64,000 nucleotides of DNA from Paenibacillus whitsoniae (GCF_003955665.1 NZ_RXHU01000024.1:25291-89290), one strand, 5' to 3'. Shown: positions 16,680-25,617, numbered from the stretch's first letter. Program-made: numbers and translations. Notes: generated by a model not told the origin, from the sequence alone.

Positions 16680-17632
16680 TGCGCATCCTCCTCCAAAACC
16701 CGCACGGCAATCGGCGGCAGATTGCGCTCGATTTGCTCGCGGTGCTCCTCAAACCAAGCGGGCAGCATGATTTTCTCGCCCAACGCGTCCGGCTCTTCGT
16801 CGCGGGCAAAGCCTGGAGGATCTGTCGCGATCTCGAACAGAATGCCGCCTTCTTCTCGGAAGTAGATCGCGTTAAAATACTGACGATCGACGATCGGCGT
16901 CGGATGGTATCCTTGGCTTTCTACATGGCTTCTCCAGAGCGCATGCTCAGCGTCATCTTTCGCCCGCCATGCGATATGGTGGACTGTGCCTGCACCGCCT
17001 GCGCCATAAGCCATCGGCGTGATGTTGATATCGATGACGTTGCCGATGTCACCGAAAGCTTTGAACCGGGCGTAGGCACCCTCTTGCCCGACTTTAGTCA
17101 GCCCCATCACGTGTTCAACGAGGTGGGCGGTGCGTTCCGGCGCGGTGCTGTAGAGCACCGCACCGCCGAAGCCTTTGATCGCGTGCTCAAGCGGTACGCC
17201 GCCGAAAGCCCATTGGCTCGGCGCGCCTCCAGCGCGTTCCACGATTTCCAGCTGCAGGCCGTCGCGATCCGCGAATTGCAGGTAGGTTTCGCCAAAGCGG
17301 ACAGTTCGTTCAAACGCGACCCCAAACTGGTTCAGCCGCGCTTCCCAGAAGCCAAGGCTGCCTGCCGGAACGGCATAGGTTGTGATGCCGACTTGCCCGC
17401 CGCCGATGCGCCCTTTGCGTGAGCCCGCCCATGGGAAAAAGGTAATAATCGTGCCGGGACCGCCCATTTCATTCCCAAAGTAGAGGTGATAAACCTCAGG
17501 CGCATCAAAGTTAATCGTTTTTTTCACCAAGCGAAGCCCTAGAATGCCAGCATAAAAGTCAACGGTTCCTTGCGCGCTTTGTACAAAAGCGGTGATATGG
17601 TGGATACCTGCGGTTTGTTGTTGTTGTGTCAT
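16676..17632 (-). CDS. mhqO: MhqO/MhqA-like ring-cleaving dioxygenase
   Basis: 318 residues with two VOC (glyoxalase/extradiol dioxygenase) modules. Candidate metal ligands are the His in GIHHITAF near the N-terminus, the His in VHHIAWRAKDD (about 218) and the Glu in ILFEIATDPPGF (about 267). Predicted to open the ring of hydroquinone-type compounds or handle their thiol adducts. First gene of the operon; start ATG follows AAGGGAG. An MhqR-like operator (17661-17674) lies 29 bp upstream. Confidence 0.92.
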   Translation of the reverse strand: MTQQQQTAGIHHITAFVQSAQGTVDFYAGILGLRLVKKTINFDAPEVYHLYFGNEMGGPGTIITFFPWAGSRKGRIGGGQVGITTYAVPAGSLGFWEARLNQFGVAFERTVRFGETYLQFADRDGLQLEIVERAGGAPSQWAFGGVPLEHAIKGFGGAVLYSTAPERTAHLVEHVMGLTKVGQEGAYARFKAFGDIGNVIDINITPMAYGAGGAGTVHHIAWRAKDDAEHALWRSHVESQGYHPTPIVDRQYFNAIYFREEGGILFEIATDPPGFARDEEPDALGEKIMLPAWFEEHREQIERNLPPIAVRVLEEDAQ

Positions 17633-17660
17633 TTTTAGCCAACTCCCTTATAATTAAGAT

Positions 17661-17674
17661 TCTTTAATTTAAGA
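17661..17674. promoter_or_regulatory. MhqR operator before mhqO
   Basis: TCTTTAATTTAAGA follows the pattern TCTT-N-AATT-N-AAGA. The same pattern is found in the mhqR promoter at 18280-18293 and resembles the known Bacillus MhqR box built around ATCT...GAATTC...AGAT. Confidence 0.75.
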
Positions 17675-17792
17675 TATTTGAGATTAAAAAAGTAACTTCC
17701 TCGTTGCGCTTCTCACTCTGCTCATGCAGTTCGACCTTCCCTGCATTTGCGGCACACGATATGCCAGGGATTGGCACATGCATGGAAGGATT

Positions 17793-18248
17793 CTACTTGA
17801 ATCCTTCTTGCGCGTATTTGCCAAGCTTCTTGAGCAGCGCGCTTGCCACTCTTTGCTCATCGCGTGTAAGCCCGGCGACGGCCCCCTCAATCACTTCCGT
17901 GTGACTTGGAAATACTTCTTCAATAAACTGCTTGCCCTCCGCCGTAATCTCGGCAAAGACCGACCGTCGATCCTCGGCCGACGTGTTGCGGATCACGTAA
18001 TTTTTCTTTACCAGCTTATCGACCACGTACGTAATATTCCCCGAGCTCATGAGCACCTTGCTGCCAATTTGTTGAATCGGCTGCGGTCCCTTATGATACA
18101 GCAGTTCAAGAACGCCGAATTCTGTACGATTCAAGCCGTGCTTGCGAATATCGCGATCACCGTGAGCATTCACCCATTCGCTGGCGCGGGAGAGTGCAAT
18201 GTATAAATCCAGGGCGATATTTTTATCGGAGATCTTGGCATCACTCAT
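17793..18248 (-). CDS. mhqR: MhqR, MarR-family repressor of quinone resistance genes
   Basis: 151 residues. Winged helix MarR domain with FGVLELLYHKGPQPIQQIGS and SSGNITYVVDKLVKK (recognition region), then the wing with EDRRSVFAEITAEGK. The sequence is close to Bacillus MhqR in the stretch HGLNRTEFGVLELLYHKG. MhqR senses quinones and hydroquinones and releases its operators. The ATG at 18248 sits 6 bp after GAGGTG; an upstream in-frame GTG at 18257 overlaps that site and is unlikely. The gene lies directly upstream of mhqO on the same strand, with a second operator in the gap. Confidence 0.93.
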   Translation of the reverse strand: MSDAKISDKNIALDLYIALSRASEWVNAHGDRDIRKHGLNRTEFGVLELLYHKGPQPIQQIGSKVLMSSGNITYVVDKLVKKNYVIRNTSAEDRRSVFAEITAEGKQFIEEVFPSHTEVIEGAVAGLTRDEQRVASALLKKLGKYAQEGFK

Positions 18249-18279
18249 GTCCTTCACCTCGGTTCGTTTTTGTTTAATG

Positions 18280-18318
18280 TCTTGAATTAAAGATAATGCA
18301 AATTAAGATTATTGTCAA
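18280..18318 (-). promoter_or_regulatory. mhqR promoter with overlapping operator
   Basis: On the minus strand, -35 TTGACA (18313-18318), a 17-bp spacer and -10 TATCTT (18290-18295). The dyad TCTTGAATTAAAGA (18280-18293) covers the -10, so MhqR should repress its own gene. Confidence 0.8.
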
Positions 18319-18455
18319 CAGGCAAATTGCCGGATTGAAAAAAAGCCACAGATATTGAGGGTGGAGAGGTTTGTAGAATGCTGGGGCTGTAGAGGGAAGA
18401 ATAGCGGGGCGAGCGCGTGATGGACGAGCACCTCACCGGAACGCCCCTCCCCGCC

Positions 18456-18641
18456 GCTAACGGGCGCCAGCGAGCTTATTTTGGCAAAAAGCCTTGATTC
18501 TCGGGCATAACGGTTACAGCAGCGCCTATTTAGATGAAACCGGGCAGACTCCACCGATTTTGGTGTAAATAAGCACTGGGACAACCGTTACAATTTGGAA
18601 TGACCGATTTTGAGAGCAATAAGCGCTGTGGCGCCCGTTAC
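18456..18641. repeat. Four-unit intergenic repeat element, family A (copy 2)
   Basis: Units lie at 18456-18481, 18506-18531 (both forward, GCTAACGG...GCTTATTT and TAACGGTTAC...CCTATTT), 18567-18591 and 18617-18641 (both reverse, AAATAAGC...CCGTTAC). The spacing 50, 61, 50 bp is identical to copy 1 at 45-230, although the spacers differ. It occupies the long divergent gap between mhqR and the MFS gene. The gap of 590 bp holds no other gene. Confidence 0.87.
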
Positions 18642-18838
18642 ATCTTTACTCCCCGCTTCCGCCCTTCACCTTGCCCTGGACTTGAACAAACAGCAGGTGG
18701 CGAAGATAACTTGCCATTGCCTGCAACTGACCACCAGTACATCAAAAAACACTGCACAAAGCAAGAAAAGCGTGCTATGATTAGTCGATTTCATTCATTT
18801 TCATCATGAGTTTTCAAAAAAGGTGGAGGAAGAACCGT

Positions 18839-20032
18839 ATGCAAGCTTCAAATTTACTATCCGGGACGACGGCGGAGAAAGAACGCTTCCCCATCTCCCT
18901 TTTATCCTTAACGGTCGGCGCCTTTGCTATTGGGATGACGGAATTCGTGATCATGGGTATTTTGCCCGGTGTGGCGGACAGCCTTCACGTTAGTATTTCC
19001 CAGGCAGGACAACTGATTACCGGCTACGCGCTGGGTGTTGCTTTCGGCGCGCCAATCCTGGCGATGCTGACCCACCGGCTGCCGCAAAAAAGGCTGCTCC
19101 TCGTGCTCATGCTCATCTTCGTACTGGGCAACGGGCTCGCCGCGGCTGCGCCCAACTACAGCATCGTCATGCTCGCGCGCCTCATTACGGCGCTGGCACA
19201 TGGTACGTTCTTCGGTGTCGGCTCCGTCATCGCTGCAAGCCTTGTCCGGCCCGATAAGCGCGCAAGCGCGGTCGCCCTCATGATGTCCGGGCTCGCCATT
19301 GCCAATATCGTCGGCGTGCCGCTCGGCACGTTCATCGGCCACAATCTTGGCTGGCGCGCGTCCTTTGTCTCCGTGATGATCATGGGTATTATCTCACTTG
19401 TGGGCATACTAATTTTCATCCCGAACATTCAGCAAAAAACGAACACCAGTCTCATGCAACAAGTTCGCGAATTAGTGAAGCCGAAGCTGTTGCTTGTTTT
19501 TCTGATCGGTGCGTTGGGCTGCTCCAGCCTGTTCGCCGTGTTCACTTATATTGCGCCGATTCTGATTCAAATTACGGGTTTTTCGGAAAGCGCCGTGACG
19601 TGGATTCTGATACTATTCGGCTGCGGCGTGACGCTTGGCAATATCATCGGCGGCAAGCTGGCGGACTGGAAGCTGCTCCCCTCCTTGGTGGTCAACTTCG
19701 CAGTGCTGGCGTTGATCTTGTGCGTTTTCGCCTTTACCGATCATGCCAAGGTTCCGGCGATGATCACGATCTTCGTCTGGGGCGTAGCCGCTTTCGGCAT
19801 TTTGCCAGGCCTGCAAATACGCATCATGAACCTGGCGAAAAAAGCCCCGGAACTCGCCGCTACTTCGACGCATTCCGCCCTGAATCTAGGCAATGCCGGA
19901 GGCGCTTTTCTCGGCGGTTGGGCGATCACGCATCTCGGCCTTGCGTCGCTGCCCTGGATCGGTGCAGGCGTGACCGGACTAGGCTTTCTCCTTCTGCTGT
20001 GCAGCGTCGTCAGAGAGCGCAGCACACTTTGA
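18839..20032 (+). CDS. MFS efflux transporter, DHA1/AraJ-like
   Basis: 397 residues and 12 predicted membrane helices. FAIGMTEFVIMGILPGVADSL at the first helix is the signature of the AraJ/YdhP-like drug:H+ antiporter-1 group. A motif similar to the MFS loop 2-3 (THRLPQKRLLL) follows helix 2. Probable export of sugars or small drugs. The ATG at 18839 is 9 bp from GGAGG; an upstream in-frame start at 18806 lacks a site. It resembles the MFS gene at 34509-35735, so the two are paralogues. Followed by a strong terminator. Confidence 0.92.
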   Translation: MQASNLLSGTTAEKERFPISLLSLTVGAFAIGMTEFVIMGILPGVADSLHVSISQAGQLITGYALGVAFGAPILAMLTHRLPQKRLLLVLMLIFVLGNGLAAAAPNYSIVMLARLITALAHGTFFGVGSVIAASLVRPDKRASAVALMMSGLAIANIVGVPLGTFIGHNLGWRASFVSVMIMGIISLVGILIFIPNIQQKTNTSLMQQVRELVKPKLLLVFLIGALGCSSLFAVFTYIAPILIQITGFSESAVTWILILFGCGVTLGNIIGGKLADWKLLPSLVVNFAVLALILCVFAFTDHAKVPAMITIFVWGVAAFGILPGLQIRIMNLAKKAPELAATSTHSALNLGNAGGAFLGGWAITHLGLASLPWIGAGVTGLGFLLLLCSVVRERSTL

Positions 20033-20041
20033 TTCATGTTA

Positions 20042-20068
20042 GGTTCGGGGATTCCCGGGCCTTTTTTT
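20042..20068 (+). terminator. Terminator of the MFS gene
   Basis: GGTTCGGG and CCCGGGCC form an 8-bp stem with two G-T pairs, then seven T. Confidence 0.85.
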
Positions 20069-20166
20069 GTCTTTTTCTCAAGCCTGCCTGCAACTTTCCT
20101 TGCCCCCCTCCCGTTAGGTAGGGCAGCACACGATCACATTTACATACAGAAAGGAAACGATCACGC

Positions 20167-21198
20167 ATGAAATCTCTAATGAAAAAAAGTTTGGCCATCC
20201 TCTCCGTAACCAGCGTGCTGGGAGCCGGTGCTGCGTACGCAGATGCCCCTGTCCCTGTGGCTGACCCTATTAACGCTATAGTGCCCATCTCCGCTCCTAT
20301 CCCAGCTCCATACACGATCCAAGTCAATGGCAAGGCGATTGAAGAGACTGGCTTTATGAAGCCTGCCGGCCAAGAGCCGATGCTGCCGCTGCGCGCTGTG
20401 ACCGAAAGTCTGGGCTTCGCACTGACATGGCATCCCGACACATACGCTGTCGAATTAACCAGAGGTAACATCTATACAATCGTCACGACGGGCAAGGATA
20501 CCTATTCAATCAATAAAATGCTGACAACGCTCGGCACCGCTCCGGAATTGGTGGACAGCCGTCTGTACGTGCCGGCTTCTTTTGTCTCGAAAGTGCTGCA
20601 CGGTTCCGTCGCAACGAAGGGCAATTCCATCTCCGTCTCGCTGAGCGACGAGGCCAAAAAAGTGCAATCCACCGGCGTCATCTCCACGATCCGCGTGGAC
20701 GGTGCTAACGCCGCCATCCACATTCAAGGCGCCGGCTTGGACGGCATTGTACTGAACGTGGGCGCAGACACTACGTACCAGACGCTGGACGGCAAGGCGC
20801 TCAGCCTGTCCGACCTGCACCCGGGCCTGACGGTGTCTGCGGAGCACTCGATGGCCATGACCCTGAGCCTGCCGCCGCAGACCCAAGCGACGAAGCTGAC
20901 CGTGCTGGATCCTGCGCTGCATCCAGGCACGGTGGGAACCGCCGGTACGATTGAAGACGTGCGGGACAACGGCAGCCTGCTCATCAAAGGCAGCGGTTTG
21001 ACTGAGACAGCACCGGACGAAGTCGTGCTGCACCTAAGTGAAGACACCGCCGTCGTGAACCCGAACGGCGAGCCGGTCAATAAAGCCGCGCTGGTAAAAG
21101 GCGCGTCTGTCATTGGCTTTTACGGCCCGGCGCTGACGAAGAGCCTGCCGCCGATCGGCAACGCCTGGAAAGTCGTCGTCGTGCCGACGGAAGAGTAA
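20167..21198 (+). CDS. Secreted protein with copper-amine-oxidase N-terminal (stalk) domain
   Basis: 343 residues. A signal peptide of about 26 residues ends in AYA. A Pro-rich linker follows, then a Cu_amine_oxidN1 domain at about 45-160 (EPMLPLRAVTESLGFALTWH, RLYVPASFVSKVLHG). The remaining part looks like two beta-rich modules. These domains are abundant in Paenibacillus wall proteins and carry no oxidase active site. Likely exported and attached to the wall or surface; function unknown. Start ATG follows AGGAAA. Confidence 0.85.
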   Translation: MKSLMKKSLAILSVTSVLGAGAAYADAPVPVADPINAIVPISAPIPAPYTIQVNGKAIEETGFMKPAGQEPMLPLRAVTESLGFALTWHPDTYAVELTRGNIYTIVTTGKDTYSINKMLTTLGTAPELVDSRLYVPASFVSKVLHGSVATKGNSISVSLSDEAKKVQSTGVISTIRVDGANAAIHIQGAGLDGIVLNVGADTTYQTLDGKALSLSDLHPGLTVSAEHSMAMTLSLPPQTQATKLTVLDPALHPGTVGTAGTIEDVRDNGSLLIKGSGLTETAPDEVVLHLSEDTAVVNPNGEPVNKAALVKGASVIGFYGPALTKSLPPIGNAWKVVVVPTEE

Positions 21199-21205
21199 TG
21201 CGGGG

Positions 21206-21231
21206 CCGCCCTCCTTGGTGAGGGCGGTTTT
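21206..21231 (+). terminator. Terminator
   Basis: CCGCCCTC and GAGGGCGG form a perfect 8-bp stem with a 6-base loop, followed by TTTT. It lies 7 bp after the stop codon of the stalk-domain gene. Confidence 0.9.
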
Positions 21232-21353
21232 CCATTTGTGGCGTGGAGCTGCCAAGCGTGTCGTTCGCTCCACATGCGTTTAAACGCGCAGGGAACTGCG
21301 TAGGCCTGGAGCTTTTTAGATTCTGGTGCCAGCAGCCGCGCAGAAAACGGATT

Positions 21354-21531
21354 CCTGCAAATCAGCAGGCTTTTTCCACAAATATGGCGGCTTTCTCAAA
21401 ATGCCTGCGATAAAGCAGTTTTTCGGCCAGATTGGCTCAGCTAAGGGGGCGCTCGCCCAAAATACCTGCCATTTCGCAGCTATTACATCGAATCAGGAGG
21501 GCACGGTGGGAAATTCCTGCTTTTTTGCAGG
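21354..21531. repeat. Four-unit intergenic repeat element, family B (copy 1)
   Basis: Four small hairpins CCTGC-N6-GCAGG (some stems one base shorter) begin at 21354, 21404, 21465 and 21516, i.e. at pitches of 50, 61 and 51 bp. The first two loops are A-rich and the last two T-rich (AAATCA, GATAAA, then CATTTC, TTTTTT), so the order is again forward, forward, reverse, reverse. It lies in the 504-bp gap before thrC; the rest of the gap holds a terminator and a promoter only. Confidence 0.85.
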
Positions 21532-21664
21532 CTTGATCGATGCCCCATCCCGAATGCCATTCACTCGCTCCCAATGTAACCGCTCCCACTCGCACCAATG
21601 CCGCGCCGCCCCCACCTTTCCCTTTCCAGACGGATGAACACTGTCCAAACGTAGCGTTTTTTGG

Positions 21665-21670
21665 TACAAT
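21665..21670 (+). promoter_or_regulatory. Extended -10 promoter of thrC
   Basis: TGGTACAAT contains an extended -10 (TGN before TACAAT). No clear -35 is seen. It lies 33 bp before the start codon. Confidence 0.45.
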
Positions 21671-21702
21671 AACTGAAAATTCAATCGTATAAGGGGATTC
21701 AT

Positions 21703-23100
21703 ATGGAATACATTAGTACGCGCGGCAAAGTAGCACCTCTCGGCTTCATCGATGCGATCTTAATGGGACTCGCCAACGACGGCGGCCTACTCGTTCCGAA
21801 GGTGATCCCGCAGCTCTCAGCTGACACGCTCAAACAATGGCAAAAGCTCTCCTACCCGGAGCTGGCGCTTGAAATTTTCTCGCTGTACACGGAAGGCGAA
21901 ATTCCACGCGACGAGCTGAAAAAGCTGGTCGACGACAGCTACGGCACGTTCCGCGATGCGGAAGTGACACCGGTCAAGAAGCTGTCCGACACGACGTACG
22001 TGCTCGAATTGTTCCACGGCCCGACGTTCGCGTTCAAGGACATTGCCCTGCAATTCCTTGGCAATCTGTACGGCTACGTCTCGCGCAGAACGAACTCGAT
22101 CATTCACATCCTCGGCGCGACGTCCGGCGATACCGGCGCGTCCGCGATCGAAGGCGTGCGGGGCAAGGAAGGCATCCGCATCTGCATTTTGCATCCGCAC
22201 CAGAAGGTCAGCAAGGTGCAGGAACTGCAAATGACGACGGTGAACGACGCGAATGTGCTGAACTTGTCCGTCGAAGGCACCTTCGACGACTGCCAGCGCA
22301 TCATTAAGGAGCTTTTCGCCGACGTGGCGTTCAAGGAGCGCTATCACCTGCGCGCGATCAACTCCATCAATATTGCGCGTATCCTCGCGCAAACAGTGTA
22401 CTATTTCTACGCCTACTTCCAGTTGGCGAAGGACAACGCAGCCATCGGCGACAGCCGCGTGAACTTCAGCGTGCCGACGGGCAATTTCGGCGATATTTTT
22501 GCTGGCTACCTCGCGCAAAAAATGGGGTTGCCGATCAACAAGCTCATCCTCGCGACGAATGAGAACAATATCCTGGAGCGCTTCGTCAAGGAAGGCGTGT
22601 ACCAGCCGGGCGAGTTCCGCGGCACGTACAGCCCGTCCATGGACATCCAGGTGGCGAGCAACTTCGAGCGTTACTTGTTCTACTTGTACGGCGAAGACAC
22701 AGAGGCCGTTACGACGCTGATGGCGCAGTTCAAAGCAGAAGGCCGCATTGTCATCCCTGCCGACAAGCTGAAAGCCGTACAGGCCGATTTCGCGGCTTAC
22801 GGCGTACAGAACGAAGAGTGCCTCGACACGATCAGCGGTTATTACAGCAAGTATAACTACTTGCTCGACCCGCATACCGCTTGCGGCATTGCCGCAGCCG
22901 ATCAATTGGCGACGCTGGGCGAGATCACGGTGACGCTCTCCACGGCGCACCCGGCCAAATTCGACGAGTCGATCCGCCTCCGCGGCATTCAGCAGACGTA
23001 TCCGGAGCAGATTCAGGCGCTGTTCGAGAAGCCGCAATTCCAAAAGGTCGTCGGCGGCTCCAACGACGCGATCAAAGACGAGCTCGTCAACTTCTTCTAA
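21703..23100 (+). CDS. thrC: Threonine synthase
   Basis: 465 residues, PLP-dependent fold type II. Converts O-phospho-L-homoserine to L-threonine in the cytoplasm. The PLP lysine is K112 in HGPTFAFKDIALQF, and the phosphate-binding loop is ATSGDTGASAIEG (about 142-154). The N-terminal start ISTRGKVAPLGFIDAILMGL and the length are those of the long form found in Escherichia coli and yeast, not the about 350-residue form of Bacillus subtilis. It stands alone, not with hom or thrB. Start ATG follows AAGGGG. Confidence 0.95.
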   Translation: MEYISTRGKVAPLGFIDAILMGLANDGGLLVPKVIPQLSADTLKQWQKLSYPELALEIFSLYTEGEIPRDELKKLVDDSYGTFRDAEVTPVKKLSDTTYVLELFHGPTFAFKDIALQFLGNLYGYVSRRTNSIIHILGATSGDTGASAIEGVRGKEGIRICILHPHQKVSKVQELQMTTVNDANVLNLSVEGTFDDCQRIIKELFADVAFKERYHLRAINSINIARILAQTVYYFYAYFQLAKDNAAIGDSRVNFSVPTGNFGDIFAGYLAQKMGLPINKLILATNENNILERFVKEGVYQPGEFRGTYSPSMDIQVASNFERYLFYLYGEDTEAVTTLMAQFKAEGRIVIPADKLKAVQADFAAYGVQNEECLDTISGYYSKYNYLLDPHTACGIAAADQLATLGEITVTLSTAHPAKFDESIRLRGIQQTYPEQIQALFEKPQFQKVVGGSNDAIKDELVNFF

Positions 23101-23185
23101 AGCAACCATGCACCCGTAAACGCACATCCCGTGAAGGATGGCGCAGCCACTTAGCTTGGTCCGCCCTGCCTCGTCAGGCGACTTC

Positions 23186-23219
23186 AACCTCCAGCCCCTA
23201 CCCGCGGTTGGAGGTTTTT
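23186..23219 (+). terminator. Terminator of thrC
   Basis: AACCTCCA and TGGAGGTT form an 8-bp stem around a 15-base loop, followed by TTT within a TTTTT run. Confidence 0.8.
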
Positions 23220-23333
23220 CATTTTGAAATCAGTCTCGAGACTGAAAAGGTTCTCTCCCTAGGTCGGAGGACACTTGGACGAACGCCGTGCTATACTGGG
23301 TTCAATGAAAACTAATGAGCAGGAGTGAGTGAC

Positions 23334-23846
23334 TTGAGTATGAATATGAATCGCAGCGCATTCATCGGCCCGATCTTGATTTTGCTTGGCGTATTTCTGT
23401 TTCTAAAAGGGGAAGTCACGTTCAGCACGGGGTCGATTTTCGCGAATTTTTGGCCGACGCTGTTCGTCATTCCGGTTGGGGTGTTCTTCCACTGGCTGTA
23501 CTTCTTCATCTTGCAGCGCAGAGGCGTCGGGGTTCTCGTGCCGGGCGGCATCCTACTGACTGCCGGGATCGTGTGCCAACTTTCCACCCTTTTCAACATC
23601 TGGGGCTTGATGTGGCCGGGGTTTATGATGGCAGTCGCCGTCGGACTGTTTGAACTGTACTGGTTCGGCGGAAGAAACCGGTATTTGCTGATTCCGATTA
23701 ACATTTTGGCCGTGATGTCCCTGCTGTTCTTCGCGATTTTCTCGATCGGTTCGCTGATCAGCAGCGTGTTCCACAATCAATCCATCATCGCGATTGCGCT
23801 GATCGTGGTGGGCGGAGCCATGATGCTGATGCGGAGTCGTTCATAG
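23334..23846 (+). CDS. Small membrane protein, LiaI/DUF5668-like
   Basis: About 170 residues with four or five hydrophobic helices (residues about 8-25, 33-56, 62-86, 100-120, 125-160) and short polar links. The pattern IGPILILLGVFLFLKG followed by FWPTLFVIPVG is that of the LiaI-LiaF-like transmembrane family. Such proteins often take part in envelope-stress sensing, but no LiaRS system is near. Start is uncertain: TTG at 23334 is 8 bp from AGGAG, ATG at 23340 is 14 bp away. A bidirectional terminator follows. Confidence 0.75.
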   Translation: MSMNMNRSAFIGPILILLGVFLFLKGEVTFSTGSIFANFWPTLFVIPVGVFFHWLYFFILQRRGVGVLVPGGILLTAGIVCQLSTLFNIWGLMWPGFMMAVAVGLFELYWFGGRNRYLLIPINILAVMSLLFFAIFSIGSLISSVFHNQSIIAIALIVVGGAMMLMRSRS

Positions 23847-23868
23847 GCTTCCTAAGCCGCACACAAGA

Positions 23869-23902
23869 AAAGGCCATTCCGGACTTTACCGGAGCGGCCT
23901 TT
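23869..23902. terminator. Bidirectional terminator
   Basis: AAAGGCC and GGCCTTT enclose an inner CCGG/CCGG stem. It lies between convergent genes and overlaps the last codons of the minus-strand gene. Confidence 0.85.
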
Positions 23903-24557
23903 CTTTGTATGTGCCAAGGATAACGGCATCGCGCTCATGCACGCTCAAAATATGTGTGAGATACGCTTGATCCCCCTCGCGCGTCAACTCCCCAAATCGG
24001 GCGTTCAGTCCTGACCAGCCCTCCAGCGTATCCGCTTTGTAGCGGCCTTCCACATACGCCTGGGCAAGCTCTTTATTGGACCAGAATTCTATCTTTTGGC
24101 TCGTCTGATCCCTCAGCTGCTCTACTAGCAGCATTAGAAAAACCTTTTGGAAATCCGTATTTTCCGGCACATCCACATACCCATCGGAGAAAACAATCGT
24201 CGTCCCCGGCTCTTTGTGCCCGATCACCTCGACCTGCAAGCTGAATCGACCATGGAGCAGCGAGCTGAGAAAAGAGGCCCCCTGTGCCTGATCGTGCTGA
24301 TACGCCGGATCCGCATGCTGAATTTCCACCGTGTTCGTTCGCTCGTTCCAGTTCACGCTGGCGCCAAGCGCCTCGGCAACCGCCCTAGCCGATGTCATCG
24401 TCGTGCCGTCCTTCGCCACTTCAACCGGGGTGTGCAGGAGTTGATGATTTACCGCGACCTGCCTGCCCTTAGGCAGCACCTCCGAGGCGTACGCTGCTGA
24501 AGCCGCAACCATCACTGCACCGGCGCTAACGCCAAGCACCCATTTCTTCATCCGCAC
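23886..24557 (-). CDS. Secreted stalk-domain protein (copper-amine-oxidase N-domain-like)
   Basis: About 223 residues. A signal peptide of about 25 residues (MKKWVLGVSAGAVMVAASAA, then YA) is followed by a shortened stalk-type domain at about 30-80 (TTMTSARAVAEALGASVNWN). The C-terminal 140 residues (VFSDGYVDVPENTDFQKVFL) have no family I recognise. Start is uncertain: GTG at 24557 is 10 bp after AGGAG, ATG at 24551 is 16 bp after it. It is the second such secreted protein near thrC. Confidence 0.75.
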   Translation of the reverse strand: MRMKKWVLGVSAGAVMVAASAAYASEVLPKGRQVAVNHQLLHTPVEVAKDGTTMTSARAVAEALGASVNWNERTNTVEIQHADPAYQHDQAQGASFLSSLLHGRFSLQVEVIGHKEPGTTIVFSDGYVDVPENTDFQKVFLMLLVEQLRDQTSQKIEFWSNKELAQAYVEGRYKADTLEGWSGLNARFGELTREGDQAYLTHILSVHERDAVILGTYKERPLR

Positions 24558-24820
24558 ACACGCCACGCTCCTCTCAGCAGCCTTCTCTTACTCTCAGTAT
24601 ATGCGAGATTTGTCCATTTCAGATGCATCGCTTTGGATTTCGGCATAAAAGAGGCCGAGCCCCTTTGGCACTGCCGCCAAATCGGTTTGACCCTTGGTTC
24701 CGGCCGGCATTACGATGGAGGTAGATCACCATTTTCGCAATGGAAGGGGACCCGACCTGACTACACTCATAAGGCTTGTTGTTTCGAACCTATGCTGCTG
24801 ATAAGAAAGGAAGGGATCCC

Positions 24821-25603
24821 ATGACCTATCATGTCACGGATGAACAAATTGCTTTTTATCATAACCAGGGCTTTGTCCAGTTGGACAACGTGCTGACGCC
24901 CGCTCAGATCGAGGAGCTCACTTATTACTTGAACGATGTCATGCTGGATCAAGCGCTGCCTGACGGTGGCGCCTCAGACGACTTCTATCGCATCCTGAAC
25001 AGCCGCATGAACACCTGGAAGGACTCCGCCGGGATGGCCAAATATTCGCTTAGCCCTTATTTGGCGGACATCGCGCTCAAGCTCGCGCAGACGGACGGGA
25101 TACGATTTTTCCACGATCAGGCTTTCTGGAAAATGCCCGGCGACTCCAAACCGACGCCTTGGCATCAGGACGCTACCTACTTTCCGATGAAGGAGCCAGA
25201 CGTGCTGACGATGTGGATTCCCCTCGATGACGTGGACGAAAATAACGGCTGCCTCTCCTTCGTGCCGAATTCGCATCGCGTCGGGAAGCTCACGAACGTG
25301 GACTTCGTAAATCCGATCGACATATTCGAGCTGGCTCGGGAGGCTAATCCGCACACCGAGATGCGTCAACCCGTCATCGTGCCGCTTCACAAAGGCAGCT
25401 GCACCGTTCACCACGGCTTGACGTTCCACTATGCCTACGCCAATAAAACCGATAAGCCCCGGCGGGTGCTGACGATCGTGTACATGTCCGCTCGGGCGAC
25501 GTTCAACGGCCGCAGCAACCACGAGCTCACGCGGGAGCTCGGCCTGCAAGACGGCGAGCCGCTGCAGGGCCGGCTCTTTCCGGTGCTGGCGGCGCGGGTG
25601 TAG
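24821..25603 (+). CDS. Phytanoyl-CoA dioxygenase (PhyH) family protein
   Basis: 260 residues with a double-stranded beta-helix fold. The Fe(II) and 2-oxoglutarate site is visible: the HxD motif in PWHQDATYFP (His near 116, Asp near 118), the distal His in CTVHHGLTFHYA (about 195) and the co-substrate Arg in NKTDKPRRVLT. Bacterial members hydroxylate small molecules such as ectoine, halogenated or natural product intermediates; the substrate is unknown and no pathway genes are adjacent. Start ATG follows AAAGGAAGGGA. Confidence 0.9.
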   Translation: MTYHVTDEQIAFYHNQGFVQLDNVLTPAQIEELTYYLNDVMLDQALPDGGASDDFYRILNSRMNTWKDSAGMAKYSLSPYLADIALKLAQTDGIRFFHDQAFWKMPGDSKPTPWHQDATYFPMKEPDVLTMWIPLDDVDENNGCLSFVPNSHRVGKLTNVDFVNPIDIFELAREANPHTEMRQPVIVPLHKGSCTVHHGLTFHYAYANKTDKPRRVLTIVYMSARATFNGRSNHELTRELGLQDGEPLQGRLFPVLAARV

Positions 25604-25617
25604 CGGAGCGCATGTGC

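Noticed and set aside
21354..21531. CRISPR array
   Set aside because: Only four units, in two orientations, with related rather than unique spacers of unequal length, and no cas genes.
21817..23187. 456-codon minus-strand frame opposite thrC
   Set aside because: thrC is certain from its PLP motif; the opposite frame has no domain and no start signal.
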